Shown piece after piece: positions 8,468 to 17,507 of a stretch of 64,000 nucleotides of DNA. A program made the translations under genes and the position numbers. The DNA is from G963662905 sp963662905 (lineage in GTDB: Bacteria > Bacteroidota > Bacteroidia > Bacteroidales > WRLA01). The stretch is taken from the NCBI GenBank assembly GCA_963662905.2, contig CAXXFD010000003.1, positions 930,001 to 994,000 on the forward strand, given 5' to 3'. Position 1 is the stretch's first letter. Each line of letters begins with the position of its first letter. Under the pieces are notes generated by a model. The model searched no databases and was not told the DNA's origin. It saw nothing but the letters and a program-made list of their open reading frames with translations.

Positions 8468-9487
8468 TTATTTATCATTTTTATCCTTGTTCCCGCTGAT
8501 TGAGCTGCCCAATGACTTTTTCTGAGGTTCGGCGATTGAGTCGCGCATTCGGGTATCCGCTTCTATATTCTTAAACTTATAATAGTCCATAATTCCAAGC
8601 TGACCGTTACGGAAAGCTTCGGAAATGGCACGTGGCACTTCTGCTTCGGCCTGGATAACATTGGCTTTGGCTTCCTGCGCTTTGGCTTTCATTTCCTGTT
8701 CGAGGGCAACAGCCATGGCGCGGCGTTCTTCGGCTTTGGCCTGTGCAATATTTTTATCGGCATTCGCCTGATCCATTTGCAACACGGCACCGATGTTTTT
8801 TCCAATGTCGATATCCGCGATATCAATGGAAAGAATCTCGAAAGCTGTTCCGGAGTCCAATCCTTTTTGCAGTACAACTTTTGAAATCAAATCAGGGTTT
8901 TCGAGCACTTTTTTATGCGAATCGGCAGAACCAATAGAAGAAACAACTCCTTCACCCACTCGGGCCAGAACAGTTTCCTCACCGGCACCACCCACCAGCT
9001 GGCGGATATTGGCACGAACGGTCACCCGCGCTTTGGCAATCAACTGAATACCGTCTTTAGCAACAGCTGTAACACCGGGAGTTTCGATCACCTTTGGGTT
9101 TACCGACATCTGCACGGCTTCAAACACATCGCGGCCTGCAAGATCAATGGCTGTTGCTGTTTTAAAATCGAGATTCATATTTGCTTTATCGGCAGATATG
9201 AGTGCGTTAACTACATTCTGGATATTACCTCCTGCAAGATAATGCGCTTCCAGTTCATCGCGCGTAAGCTTGATTCCGGCTTTGGTGCTGGCAATCATAT
9301 TGCGCACAATTACTGTGGGTGGAACCTTTCTCCAGCGCATCAGCACAAGCTGCAGCAGGGAAATTTTCACGTTTGAAAGCAGTGCTGTAAACCACAGTCC
9401 TACAGGAATAAAATAAAAAATCAGCCACAATCCGAAAATCGAGGCGACTCCAATAGCAATAATTGCAAAAAAACCGGCATCTTCCAT
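8468..9487 (-). CDS. floA: Flotillin-like protein FloA (SPFH family)
   Basis: Membrane-scaffold protein of 339 residues, the usual FloA length. It starts with a hydrophobic hairpin (about residues 5-37) that anchors it in the inner leaflet. An SPFH/band-7 domain follows (TAVAKDGIQLIAKARVTVRANI). A helical, Ala/Glu-rich region with repeated AKAEERRAMAVALEQEMKAKAQ is expected to oligomerise. Conserved FloA end features such as AEVPRAISEAFRNGQLGIMDYYK are present. It forms an operon with nfeD directly upstream (1-base gap) and clpS. NfeD-FloA pairing is a known conserved arrangement in bacteria. Confidence 0.94.
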   Translation of the reverse strand: MEDAGFFAIIAIGVASIFGLWLIFYFIPVGLWFTALLSNVKISLLQLVLMRWRKVPPTVIVRNMIASTKAGIKLTRDELEAHYLAGGNIQNVVNALISADKANMNLDFKTATAIDLAGRDVFEAVQMSVNPKVIETPGVTAVAKDGIQLIAKARVTVRANIRQLVGGAGEETVLARVGEGVVSSIGSADSHKKVLENPDLISKVVLQKGLDSGTAFEILSIDIADIDIGKNIGAVLQMDQANADKNIAQAKAEERRAMAVALEQEMKAKAQEAKANVIQAEAEVPRAISEAFRNGQLGIMDYYKFKNIEADTRMRDSIAEPQKKSLGSSISGNKDKNDK

Positions 9488-9488
9488 G

Positions 9489-9959
9489 TTACTTTTTATC
9501 TTTTGGTTTAACGTAAATTTTATTGTCTTCTATACGGGTAATAACAATATCCACATCAGGATCCACAAAACTACTCTCGCTGCGCACTTCAAAATATTCA
9601 TCATTTATAAGAGCTTTGCCCAGAGGTGCCAAACGGCTGACGCTCCTACCTTCCTGACCGGGTTTAATTTTTTCATCGATCAGGTTTACGCGGCTGTTAA
9701 TTTCTGCATTGAGTGCGGCTTTTTTCCAGGTATTGGATTTCAGGGCAAAATAGACCGAAACAATACTCAAAACCGCCGTTCCTGCTAGTGTAAAATGCCC
9801 TGCAGTGCTTCCATGCGTGGAGTATGTCTGCCAAACGGCTATCACAATAAGGGCAAAACCGAGGATACCGGCAACAGATGTGCCGGGAAATACCAAGATT
9901 TCCAAAAGCAGGAAAAGCATTCCGAGCAACAATAAAACTATTATAACAGTCCAGCTCAT
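9489..9959 (-). CDS. NfeD-like membrane protein
   Basis: A 156-residue NfeD protein of the short type, without the N-terminal ClpP-like protease domain. Several hydrophobic segments fill about residues 1-75 (WTVIIVLLLLGMLFLLLEIL and following). The C-terminal OB-fold-like domain is recognisable from PGQEGRSVSRLAPLGKALI followed by YFEVRSESSFVD and INKIYVKPK-like strand ends. It is translated just ahead of floA with one base between stop and start. NfeD proteins are known partners of SPFH scaffolds. Confidence 0.9.
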   Translation of the reverse strand: MSWTVIIVLLLLGMLFLLLEILVFPGTSVAGILGFALIVIAVWQTYSTHGSTAGHFTLAGTAVLSIVSVYFALKSNTWKKAALNAEINSRVNLIDEKIKPGQEGRSVSRLAPLGKALINDEYFEVRSESSFVDPDVDIVITRIEDNKIYVKPKDKK

Positions 9960-9962
9960 AAT

Positions 9963-10235
9963 TTAATGTATTTCAACGGTTAATTCCCTGTTTGTCATTT
10001 CCTGTTTCAGCAGTTTCAATTCTTCGAAGCCGCCCGATTTTACCGCACACTTACCTTTCATATGTGCAATCATGGCGCATTGTTCGGCCTGTTCGGGCTC
10101 ATGCGCACAAACTTCAATCAGGCTTTTGATCACCCAATCAAAAGTGTTGACATCGTCATTGAACAAAACAAGGTTTTTCTCATTGCTTTTTTCAAGATCA
10201 AAATCGGTCAGCTCTTTGGTAATTTCCTTTTCCAT
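9963..10235 (-). CDS. clpS: ATP-dependent Clp protease adaptor ClpS
   Basis: Small cytosolic adaptor (90 residues) that binds N-degron substrates and delivers them to ClpAP. Typical motifs are visible: LVLFNDDVNTFDWVIKSL, then EQAEQCAMIAHMKGKCAVKSG with the His of the substrate pocket, and FEELKLLKQEMTNRELTVEI. It is the first gene of a minus-strand run clpS-nfeD-floA, with three bases before nfeD. Confidence 0.93.
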   Translation of the reverse strand: MEKEITKELTDFDLEKSNEKNLVLFNDDVNTFDWVIKSLIEVCAHEPEQAEQCAMIAHMKGKCAVKSGGFEELKLLKQEMTNRELTVEIH

Positions 10236-10370
10236 AAATCAGAATTCGATCGTAAAAATAGCACTTTTTGTTGATCAGGCATTAATTTTGGGCTAATATT
10301 TATGTTTGGGCAATAAATTGCTCAGAAATTGCATTCATAGAAAGCAAATTATATAATTTCGCCGGCAGAA

Positions 10371-11018
10371 ATGATGAATGATATTTTTTCAGATATTGAA
10401 GCACTTAAGGCAAAGCTGCATAACAGCTTAAAAAAGCCATTGCCGGCAAGCAGGGCGCATAGTGTTATGGCACCACCGGGCAGAGCCGAATCACTGCATC
10501 ACGATCCAACGAAGCACACACCGAAACTGAGCAGTGTTTTGATCAATATTTTTCCTTTACAAAATAAAAACCACATCGTTTTTATCGAACGCCAGAAAGA
10601 CGGCAGTGTGCACAGCGGTCAAATCAGTTTTCCGGGTGGCAAAAAAGAAGATTTTGATGCCGGTTTCAAAGAAACAGCATTGCGCGAAGCCAATGAAGAA
10701 GTAGGCATTTTAAACAAAAACATTGAGGTAATCGGAAGGTTATCAAACCTTTATATTCCTCCGAGCAATTTTTTGGTTTATCCATTCCTGAGCATTTCTG
10801 AAAAAAAACACATTTTTTGCAGCGATCCTTCCGAAGTTCGAAAAGTGATTTGCATACCCCTTGATTTTTTCTTTCAGGATAATGCCCAAAAACTACATCT
10901 GGTAAAAGCCGCAAACGGACACCCGATTAAAACACCGGCTTTTATTTATAACGATATTGTGATATGGGGCGCTACCGCTATGATCCTGAATGAATTAATT
11001 TGGATTTTGAAACAATAA
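10371..11018 (+). CDS. Nudix hydrolase, CoA pyrophosphatase type
   Basis: A 215-residue Nudix enzyme predicted to cleave coenzyme A or its derivatives to phosphopantetheine and 3',5'-ADP. The subgroup motif preceding the Nudix box is seen as FIERQKDGSVHSGQISFPGG, matching the CoA-specific pattern with R and GxxxFPGG. The Nudix box continues GGKKEDFDAGFKETALREAN then EEVGI, with the metal-binding REANEEVG intact. Two adjacent ATG codons at 10371 and 10374 could both start it. It is divergent from clpS. Confidence 0.88.
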   Translation: MMNDIFSDIEALKAKLHNSLKKPLPASRAHSVMAPPGRAESLHHDPTKHTPKLSSVLINIFPLQNKNHIVFIERQKDGSVHSGQISFPGGKKEDFDAGFKETALREANEEVGILNKNIEVIGRLSNLYIPPSNFLVYPFLSISEKKHIFCSDPSEVRKVICIPLDFFFQDNAQKLHLVKAANGHPIKTPAFIYNDIVIWGATAMILNELIWILKQ

Positions 11019-11049
11019 AAGTGCTCAAATCAAATCTTTTTAATCTAAA

Positions 11050-11079
11050 TTTGGGAATTCATCGAAATTTATAACTTTG
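11050..11079 (+). promoter_or_regulatory. Bacteroidota promoter, -33 and -7 boxes
   Basis: TTTG at 11050-11053 and TAACTTTG at 11072-11079, with 18 bases between them. This fits the sigma-ABfr consensus TTTG-N19-TAnnTTTG well. It lies 38 bases ahead of the barrel-protein start. Confidence 0.6.
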
Positions 11080-11116
11080 TTTTTCTGTTTTCAGCTAATT
11101 TTGAATCGATAAACTT

Positions 11117-12022
11117 ATGACTAAAAAGCTGATTTTATTTCTGTTTGTGCTCAGTACCTTTACCATACAGGCGCAATTGCGTTATGACACATACCGTGTC
11201 GGGAAATTGCAACTACCTGAGGAGCAGCTCACAGATGATGAAGAAGAAATCCCTGAAGGAAGAGGATTTACTTTTGCTTTAAACCTCGGGATGGTTTTCC
11301 CTAATAAATACACAGCCAACTTTTATAATGGCAGCGACAAAAACCCGAATAAGGCATCACGGATATTGCTCAATCCGTATTACAAACCGTACATTGTAGA
11401 ACTGATCGGGCATCAATATGATAGTTCCGGCATTGATTTACCGCAAGACATGGCCTATCAGATAGCAATAAACATTGGTTTTTTTGCCCGCTGGAGCCCA
11501 AACACGAGAAACGGTTTTTTCCTGCAATTCAGTTATCAGAAGCTGCAAACCAATGGCATTTTTTTGATTCACTGGAAACTTGATTACCCGACCAATAAGC
11601 CCTCCTACACCACAGCCTACATTATGGGCGAAGAAGAACGGAATTGCATTGATATTGGCTACATACGGGAATGGCCTTTGTCAAGCCTGATCAATTTGTA
11701 CATGGAAACAGGATTGAATATGACCAATACCATCGTTTTAAAAAATATGATACAGGTTGAAGGTCAGGAGTATAGTATAAAATACGACGGAGAGCATCCG
11801 TTGGGGCCATACAGCACCAATTACACTTATGATTTTCAGCAAGGCGGAATTGGGTTTGGCGCTTTTTTCGGTTCGGGCATACGATTGATTTTCAGTGAAA
11901 AAATCACAGTAGATCCGGGCATTACATTCTATTGGAAGAAAATAAACCTTGAAGGATACGAACAATCCAAGCCTGATTTTACGGCAATGGTTCGCTTAAC
12001 AATTAAAGACCCTTTCTGGTAA
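11117..12022 (+). CDS. Predicted outer-membrane beta-barrel protein
   Basis: A 301-residue secreted protein. The signal peptide MTKKLILFLFVLSTFTIQAQ is followed by alternating hydrophobic strands with many aromatic residues (NIGFFARWSP, GFFLQFSYQKL, IGFGAFFGSGIRLIF). It ends in Phe-Trp, as outer-membrane barrels often do. No enzymatic motif is visible and I do not recognise a named family. It is followed one base later by the hydrolase gene, so the two are likely co-expressed from the promoter at 11050-11079. Confidence 0.78.
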   Translation: MTKKLILFLFVLSTFTIQAQLRYDTYRVGKLQLPEEQLTDDEEEIPEGRGFTFALNLGMVFPNKYTANFYNGSDKNPNKASRILLNPYYKPYIVELIGHQYDSSGIDLPQDMAYQIAINIGFFARWSPNTRNGFFLQFSYQKLQTNGIFLIHWKLDYPTNKPSYTTAYIMGEEERNCIDIGYIREWPLSSLINLYMETGLNMTNTIVLKNMIQVEGQEYSIKYDGEHPLGPYSTNYTYDFQQGGIGFGAFFGSGIRLIFSEKITVDPGITFYWKKINLEGYEQSKPDFTAMVRLTIKDPFW

Positions 12023-12023
12023 A

Positions 12024-12968
12024 ATGAAAGAAGAAATCCTGGCTTACGAAAGCTGCGACGGGCTGGTGCTCAACTATTATCATTGGAATCCCAAAAAAAG
12101 GAAAATCCGTGCTGTTTTGATTCTGCTCCATGGGATGTCGGAACACGCCGGGCGATACCGCGGTTTTGCGCGGAGGTTATGCCAGATGGGATTGAGTGTT
12201 TATGCGCCCGATCATCGCGGACATGGCATGAACCTTGAAAAAACAGGCGTTAAAGGCCATTTTGCCAGTCAGGATGGATGGAAAATTTTTATGGACGATA
12301 TCGGCAGGCTTCATCAGGAAGCTGTAGGGCAATATCCCGGCAAGGAAATTTTTCTGTTAGGCCACAGCATGGGATCCATTGCTGCTCGTACCTATGCCCT
12401 CAATCCTGCCGAAAAGTTAAGCGCGCTGATGCTGAGCGGCACGCCTTATACCCCACCCCTGGCCTTAAAATTCGGAAACAGCATGGCACATATGGGTTGC
12501 TTGCTTGGAAAGGGAAACACCGAATCACGCTTGCTGACAGTCCTGACCTTTGGCGCGGCAAACCGTCGCATTCCGGGAGCAAAAAGCAAGCTGGAATGGC
12601 TCAACAGGTCCAGAAAAGAAGTATTGAAATACAAGGCCGATCCATTGTGCGGTTTTATGTGCACATCCGCTTTTTATCGTGATATGACTTCTGGGCTTGA
12701 GCTGGCACAATCTGTGGAAGAACTAGAAAAAACCAAAAATAAAATGCCCGTATATTTGTTTGCCGGCTTGGCCGACCCGGTGGGCTATTACGGAAAAGGG
12801 GTCACCAAAGCGTATAACCGCTACAAAAAGGCAGGCTTTAAAGATATTACCCTAAAACTATATCCAAAAAGCCGCCATGAAGTACTTTTCGAAAAAAACT
12901 ACGATGAAGTACAGGAAGATTTAATGGCCTGGCTGGAAAATCATCTGCTGACAAAAACCGATCGCTAA
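12024..12968 (+). CDS. Alpha/beta hydrolase, lysophospholipase/monoacylglycerol-lipase-like
   Basis: A 314-residue alpha/beta-hydrolase. The oxyanion region is LILLHGMSEHAGRY and the second landmark is YAPDHRGHGMN. The nucleophile elbow GHSMGS places the catalytic Ser at residue 115. Asp in FAGLADPVG and His in SRHEVLFE complete the triad. This layout is that of the Hydrolase_4 (serine aminopeptidase S33-like) group, which includes monoacylglycerol lipases and lysophospholipases. No signal peptide is seen, so it should act in the cytosol. The substrate is inferred only. Confidence 0.88.
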   Translation: MKEEILAYESCDGLVLNYYHWNPKKRKIRAVLILLHGMSEHAGRYRGFARRLCQMGLSVYAPDHRGHGMNLEKTGVKGHFASQDGWKIFMDDIGRLHQEAVGQYPGKEIFLLGHSMGSIAARTYALNPAEKLSALMLSGTPYTPPLALKFGNSMAHMGCLLGKGNTESRLLTVLTFGAANRRIPGAKSKLEWLNRSRKEVLKYKADPLCGFMCTSAFYRDMTSGLELAQSVEELEKTKNKMPVYLFAGLADPVGYYGKGVTKAYNRYKKAGFKDITLKLYPKSRHEVLFEKNYDEVQEDLMAWLENHLLTKTDR

Positions 12969-12986
12969 TTCAATTGTTTCGATTTT

Positions 12987-13601
12987 ATGAAACCGAAAGC
13001 TGCCAAAAGCAAAAAAAACGAAGCACTGCGGAATAAAACCAAAAAGATCATAGATAAGTATTACCCAAAAAATGATCCGGCACGTCCTTATTTCAAAGGA
13101 CATGTTAAAGCCGTAAAAAAAGCAGCCTTTAAAATCCTGAAGAACAATCCTTCGATCAAAGCAGACAAGGAAAAAATACGGGCCATGGCTTTGCTTCACG
13201 ATATTGGAATGCGCGAGACTTATGCTCCGGACATAGGTTGTTACGGCAAGCACAAATATCTGGAGCACGGTTACCTCGGGCGGGCAATACTCGAAAAAGA
13301 AGGCATGGGCGATATTGCCCCCATTTGCGAACGGCATGTGGGCGTGGGTATTTCAAAAGCCGAAATCATTGAAAAAAATCTTCCATTGCCACACCGCAAT
13401 ATGCTTCCATTGAGCATGGAAGAAAAAATTGTGTGCTATGCCGATAAGTTTTTCAGCAAATCGGATGACGACCTTATGAAACCCAAAAGTTTTGAGCGTG
13501 TGCTCAACCATATGCGCAAACTGGGAAAAGGAAAACTTTTTGAATTTACCAAAATGGCCAAGGAATTTGGCTTTGATTATCTCTATAAAAAACAGGATTA
13601 G
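12987..13601 (+). CDS. HD-domain phosphohydrolase-like protein
   Basis: A 204-residue protein with a very basic N-terminus and an HD domain. The first His is in YFKGHVKAV, HDIG occurs at MALLHDIGMRETY, then His in YLEHGYLGR and RHVGVGIS, and Asp in VCYADKFFSKS. All metal ligands of a small HD phosphohydrolase are therefore present. It starts 18 bases after the hydrolase and is probably in the same transcript. The substrate is unknown. Confidence 0.85.
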   Translation: MKPKAAKSKKNEALRNKTKKIIDKYYPKNDPARPYFKGHVKAVKKAAFKILKNNPSIKADKEKIRAMALLHDIGMRETYAPDIGCYGKHKYLEHGYLGRAILEKEGMGDIAPICERHVGVGISKAEIIEKNLPLPHRNMLPLSMEEKIVCYADKFFSKSDDDLMKPKSFERVLNHMRKLGKGKLFEFTKMAKEFGFDYLYKKQD

Positions 13602-13735
13602 AAGCTGTTATTTCAAAATTCGATGTAAAAGTGTTTGCTTCAACTACTGGCCTCTGCTGCAATATTTCCGGTATAAAACAGATCACCATACTACAAACAC
13701 AAAGGAAAAAACAGTGACCTTTGGCATTAAGTTTG

Positions 13736-13743
13736 TATTTTTG
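13736..13743 (+). promoter_or_regulatory. Bacteroidota -7 element for the sigma/anti-sigma pair
   Basis: TATTTTTG matches TAnnTTTG and ends 22 bases before the ATG at 13766. It lies inside the longer open frame and so argues against any start further upstream. Confidence 0.5.
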
Positions 13744-13765
13744 TAGAGAATATTTTTCAAAAAGT

Positions 13766-14488
13766 ATGCCAGATCGCAACATATTATTAACGGACATTCA
13801 ACTACTGGAACGCATTTCTCCGCTGGCAGAGAAAGTTGTTGGGCGTTACGTGGCTAAAAAGGCCATCCCCCGACGTGAGAAGGAAGACATACAGCAGGGA
13901 ATTCTGGAGAAATTCATCCGAAGTAAAGAGAAAATCCTAACGTCCTTTGAAGGAAAATCGCAATTCAAAACTTATTGTATTGCTGTTTTAAACCGAATGT
14001 GCTGTGAGATAATCCGCAATGAAAGCAAGCACTGGTATTCCGTTTCGGAAATGGAACAAGCTCCTCAGGAAGAAGTTTCTCCGGATTTTATCACAGAAAA
14101 AAGAACACTTTTAAAACAGGAAATCAGACGTTTAGATGAGGCGATGCTGTTTTTTAACGGCAGCAGGGCAAAATACAATGTTTTTATCAGGTATTTCAAT
14201 GATATACCGCTGAATGAAAACTATATCAACCAATATAGCCCGGGCAATGAAAAACAGATATTTAAACTGCTAAATACCGGCAAAACCAAAAAAGGAGATA
14301 AATTTAAAATCCTTGCGGATGTTGTCAGGCTTGCCGAAAACAGAGATGTGAAAGGCGATGCAGTACGTATGTGGCTAAACAAACAAACCGATATATTGAT
14401 TGAGCGCCTGAACAAAAGCGGCGACAGCAATTACACATCGGAAAGCCTGGCAATTTTACTTGAAGTATCAGAAAATAAAGCGTATTAA
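13766..14488 (+). CDS. Sigma-70-like RNA polymerase sigma factor (divergent)
   Basis: A 240-residue protein whose N-terminal half looks like sigma region 2: an acidic-basic helix pattern with RREKEDIQQGILEKFIRS, then FEGKSQFKTYCIAVLNRMCC, which is the usual core-binding and -10 recognition layout of ECF-type factors. The C-terminal half is longer than in ECF sigmas and lacks a clear region-4 helix-turn-helix, though GDAVRMWLNKQTDILIERL could supply one. The next gene, six bases on, encodes a membrane protein with a zinc-binding anti-sigma motif, which supports this call. The ATG at 13766 is chosen because a -7 box sits just before it. Confidence 0.7.
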   Translation: MPDRNILLTDIQLLERISPLAEKVVGRYVAKKAIPRREKEDIQQGILEKFIRSKEKILTSFEGKSQFKTYCIAVLNRMCCEIIRNESKHWYSVSEMEQAPQEEVSPDFITEKRTLLKQEIRRLDEAMLFFNGSRAKYNVFIRYFNDIPLNENYINQYSPGNEKQIFKLLNTGKTKKGDKFKILADVVRLAENRDVKGDAVRMWLNKQTDILIERLNKSGDSNYTSESLAILLEVSENKAY

Positions 14489-14494
14489 AATAAA

Positions 14495-15295
14495 ATGGAC
14501 AAGCACAAAGAACATAATTCAGAAAAGCACCACCTCAGCGAGGAGGAAATTGCTCTTTGTGCCGAAGCCATTGCCGAAAACCGTTTCAACAGCCTTCCGG
14601 AAAACTGGAGGGAGCATATGGAAGACTGTACCGATTGCGCTTCAGAAGTGATGACCGTGCGCGAACTCCTTGCAGAAACCGAAGAAGAAAGCACGACGGC
14701 AACCCATCCTCAAAAAAAACACAGTTTGCGCAATTTTTTGTTTATTGCCCTCGCTGCTGCATCCATCGCAACCTTATACTTCATTATTATCACACCGGAA
14801 AAATCAAATCCCGACACGGCAGAAATGATTGCCGAAATGGAAAACAGCATCATCATTCCCGACAGTTCGGAAAACATCCCTACTGATATTGCGCAAAATC
14901 CTACTGAAATACCGAATGCAAATAATGACACAAGCCAAAAGGAAAATTTGCAAAAACAAAAAAATCCAGAACCATTAATCGCGGCTGCTTTCCAAACCCA
15001 TGTAGATCTGGAACAGCTTTATCAGGATTTTCAGGGAAATTACCGTGGCGATAATATTAAGGTAACATCCATTGAAACAGTGGAATACCCTAAAAACCAA
15101 TGTCTCCTTTGGGAAAATCCGGATCAGCAAAACCTTGTTATCGAAATATGGAATAACAAGGCGCAACTCAAAAAAGAGCTCCAATCGAATACGAATGAAA
15201 TTAAAATTCCTGAGCTAAATGAAGGCTTGTATTACTGGAAACTCATCAATGAGGATTTTGATTTGATCTATGTCGGAAAAATAAAAGTACAATAG
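14495..15295 (+). CDS. Membrane anti-sigma factor with ZAS-like motif
   Basis: A 266-residue single-pass membrane protein. The cytoplasmic N-terminus holds His41-x3-Cys45-x2-Cys48 (HMEDCTDC), the zinc-binding anti-sigma signature. A transmembrane helix covers about residues 80-100. The extracytoplasmic part has a low-complexity Asn/Glu/Pro linker and a small C-terminal beta domain (LYYWKLINEDFDLIYVGKIK). By family knowledge such proteins hold an ECF-type sigma factor at the membrane until a signal arrives. The partner is the preceding gene. Confidence 0.75.
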   Translation: MDKHKEHNSEKHHLSEEEIALCAEAIAENRFNSLPENWREHMEDCTDCASEVMTVRELLAETEEESTTATHPQKKHSLRNFLFIALAAASIATLYFIIITPEKSNPDTAEMIAEMENSIIIPDSSENIPTDIAQNPTEIPNANNDTSQKENLQKQKNPEPLIAAAFQTHVDLEQLYQDFQGNYRGDNIKVTSIETVEYPKNQCLLWENPDQQNLVIEIWNNKAQLKKELQSNTNEIKIPELNEGLYYWKLINEDFDLIYVGKIKVQ

Positions 15296-15333
15296 CCGCC
15301 TGTTCCCAACCTCCATTTTTTATCCCTTTTACG

Positions 15334-15341
15334 TACTTTTG
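15334..15341 (+). promoter_or_regulatory. Bacteroidota -7 element for the M28 peptidase gene
   Basis: TACTTTTG matches TAnnTTTG and lies 32 bases before the ATG of the disrupted peptidase gene. The promoter is therefore still in place upstream of the first insertion. Confidence 0.5.
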
Positions 15342-15373
15342 CCTTTTACTCACTAACCCAAATCATTTTACAA

Positions 15374-15841
15374 ATGAAAAAAGCATTACTCATATTGCTG
15401 TCTGTCAGTTATATACTGACTTTCGCACAAAATGAAAAACAAAAAGGGCTGGAATCCATCACCATCAACAGCCTGAAAGGCCCGTTGGAATTTCTTTCTT
15501 CCGACTGGATGGAAGGCCGCGAAACCGGTCAAAAAGGAGCTTATATGGCTTCCGATTATCTGGCCAGCCTGATGAAAAGCATGGATCTGGAGCCTTTTCG
15601 GGACGGAAGCTATTTTCAGGAATTCCAATTGCTCGACCGTAAAGGCAGCGAACAGCAGCTCAGCATTGTTCAGGATCAGGGCAAGCAGGAAATCGTGCTG
15701 GAACAAAAAGTGGACTTCAATATAAGCTCCGGCAACACTTCCCTCCTGCTCGAAAAAGACATCGTTTTTGCAGGATACGGCATCCGCAATGAAGATGAAA
15801 AATACGATGATTCCTTAAATCCGCAAGAAATAATTTATTGA
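15374..15841 (+). pseudogene. M28 peptidase, N-terminal fragment
   Basis: Signal peptide (MKKALLILLSVSYILTFAQ) and the N-terminal region with DWMEGRETGQKGAYMASDYL, typical of secreted M28 peptidases. The last codons (SLNPQEIIY) come from the left end of the IS1380-family element, which supplies the stop codon. No zinc ligand is present in this piece. Confidence 0.9.
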
Positions 15842-16121
15842 GCTAAAAAATGTTTTTGGCACAGAAATTTCTCAAGTAGGGGCAATAAATTGATACTTTT
15901 TATTCCATTGGGCATACATTTTACTGCAACAGGGGCAATTGTTTATAGCCTTTTGAATTTGGCTTGCTTTTTTTTGATGGCGTAAAAATCCCAATCAATG
16001 CCAAAAACACATTACGTTCCGTAAGACACACATAATGAATTGATTACTAAATATTTACTCTGAATTTTCAGGCACACCCCTCCCTGTAGCTCTGGAAAAA
16101 AGCCGTTAAAGCCAGGGGTAT

Positions 16122-17441
16122 TTAGACCAACAGTTGCTCATAAGGTCTGTCAGTATATAATTTCAAAAACCATTGCCGCCCAGAGTATATCCATTTTCCA
16201 GAAACAGATATAAACCTGAAAATAAACCCTTTAAGTCGGGTTGTCGGCTTAATGCCACCAAATACTCTTGACACCAGCCCGACAAAGTAGTTGTAAAAGT
16301 TCTTTATCATGGCCATGATGATCAAAAAGGCGGTGTTTTCGTTCATGAACGAACATGGAAGGCGCTTCCAGCCAAAATCATTGTTCATCACATCAAAGAG
16401 TTTTTCGCTGCTCCCCCGTTGGTTGTAAAATTGTATCACCTCTTTTTCGCCAGCCTTCCAGTCATTGGTTAAAATTGAGCGGTAAATGAAGTTGTCCCCG
16501 GTGAACAGGTCTATCTGGCTGTTTTTGCTTTTTTCCCGCATAATGACCAGGCGGTAATTTTTTTGTTCGAGAAATTGAGTGAAGGGCATTGATGCCACCT
16601 CATACGCTTTGTAATTGATTTCTACGGTTTTCCATCTTTCAATTTCAGATATTTGCCGCAAAAGTTCAGCGGACTTATTGGCCCTGATATAAAACAGTTC
16701 ACTGTTGGCCGCAACAACTTCTATAATATCTTTGGAGTAACTCCCTGCATCCATCCGGGAGCGGTGGATCTGTATGTCATTTTCATTCAGTAGCTTATAT
16801 GCACGGTCAAGAGTTGCCGCCTGTTCAAATTTTACGTTGGCATTGCCGGCCCGGTTTTCGATATAAACAATCTTGTCCCCAATGGAGGCGACTCCCGGAA
16901 AGTAACCCTTTGTATGCTTATAGGTATTTTTTGCATCGTACTTTTCGGTGGCAATCACTTGGTTGTCATAATCAAAATCATAGCAGGCGCCTTTATGCAA
17001 CTGGTTGTTCAAAAGTAAAGACTTGATGTTTAAGCTGTTGAGCCTCTTGTTGATATTGAACTCATAGTCTTTGGCCTGCTTGGAGGTATAGGTTGTATTT
17101 TGGGTTGCCAGTTCTTTGATGCCGCGCAAAAGGGTATCAGCGCTGGGGACATTATTGCCGGGCAAGGATTTTAGGTGCTTGCCCAAATGAGTATGGATGT
17201 CCTCGGCGCAGCTGCCGCCACTAAAAAATATATTCGACAGGTTCCTGATTATTTGGCTATAAGAATATCCGGTAGTCTTTACCCTCTGGCCAAGCTCATT
17301 ATCAATGAGTTGTGACAGGCCGCATTTATTAAAGCTTTGGTTGACAAAAGAAATGCCTGCAAAAGGACTTACGTTTGATAAAGTTTTTTGTATTTTCATG
17401 CCTGAAAAATTTTTCATTCTATTTTGTTGAATTGATACCAT
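16122..17441 (-). CDS. IS1380-family transposase
   Basis: A 439-residue DDE transposase. The pattern follows the IS1380 group found widely in Bacteroidota: KGACYDFDYDNQVIATEKYD in the first acidic block, a middle block IHRSRMDAGSYSKDIIEVV with the second Asp, then VIQFYNQRGSSEKLFDVMNN carrying the catalytic Glu region. The length is normal and no frameshift is visible. A second in-frame ATG lies eight codons downstream. Confidence 0.92.
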   Translation of the reverse strand: MVSIQQNRMKNFSGMKIQKTLSNVSPFAGISFVNQSFNKCGLSQLIDNELGQRVKTTGYSYSQIIRNLSNIFFSGGSCAEDIHTHLGKHLKSLPGNNVPSADTLLRGIKELATQNTTYTSKQAKDYEFNINKRLNSLNIKSLLLNNQLHKGACYDFDYDNQVIATEKYDAKNTYKHTKGYFPGVASIGDKIVYIENRAGNANVKFEQAATLDRAYKLLNENDIQIHRSRMDAGSYSKDIIEVVAANSELFYIRANKSAELLRQISEIERWKTVEINYKAYEVASMPFTQFLEQKNYRLVIMREKSKNSQIDLFTGDNFIYRSILTNDWKAGEKEVIQFYNQRGSSEKLFDVMNNDFGWKRLPCSFMNENTAFLIIMAMIKNFYNYFVGLVSRVFGGIKPTTRLKGFIFRFISVSGKWIYSGRQWFLKLYTDRPYEQLLV

Positions 17442-17463
17442 TAAAATAGATGAAATTTTTCAG

Positions 17464-17507
17464 CCGTTAAACATTGTGTAAAATACTTTTACACAATGTT
17501 TTAACGG
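17464..17507. repeat. Inverted repeat upstream of the IS1380 transposase
   Basis: Two arms of about 20 bases, CCGTTAAACATTGTG... and its complement with one extra T, separated by three bases. It lies between the transposase start codon and the right IS end, so it would fold at the 5' end of any transcript entering from the right. Confidence 0.7.

Noticed and set aside
12278..12682. 134-codon frame in another phase of the lipase-like hydrolase gene
   Set aside because: The hydrolase frame holds the full catalytic triad. The alternative frame is Arg/Ser/His-rich with no motifs.
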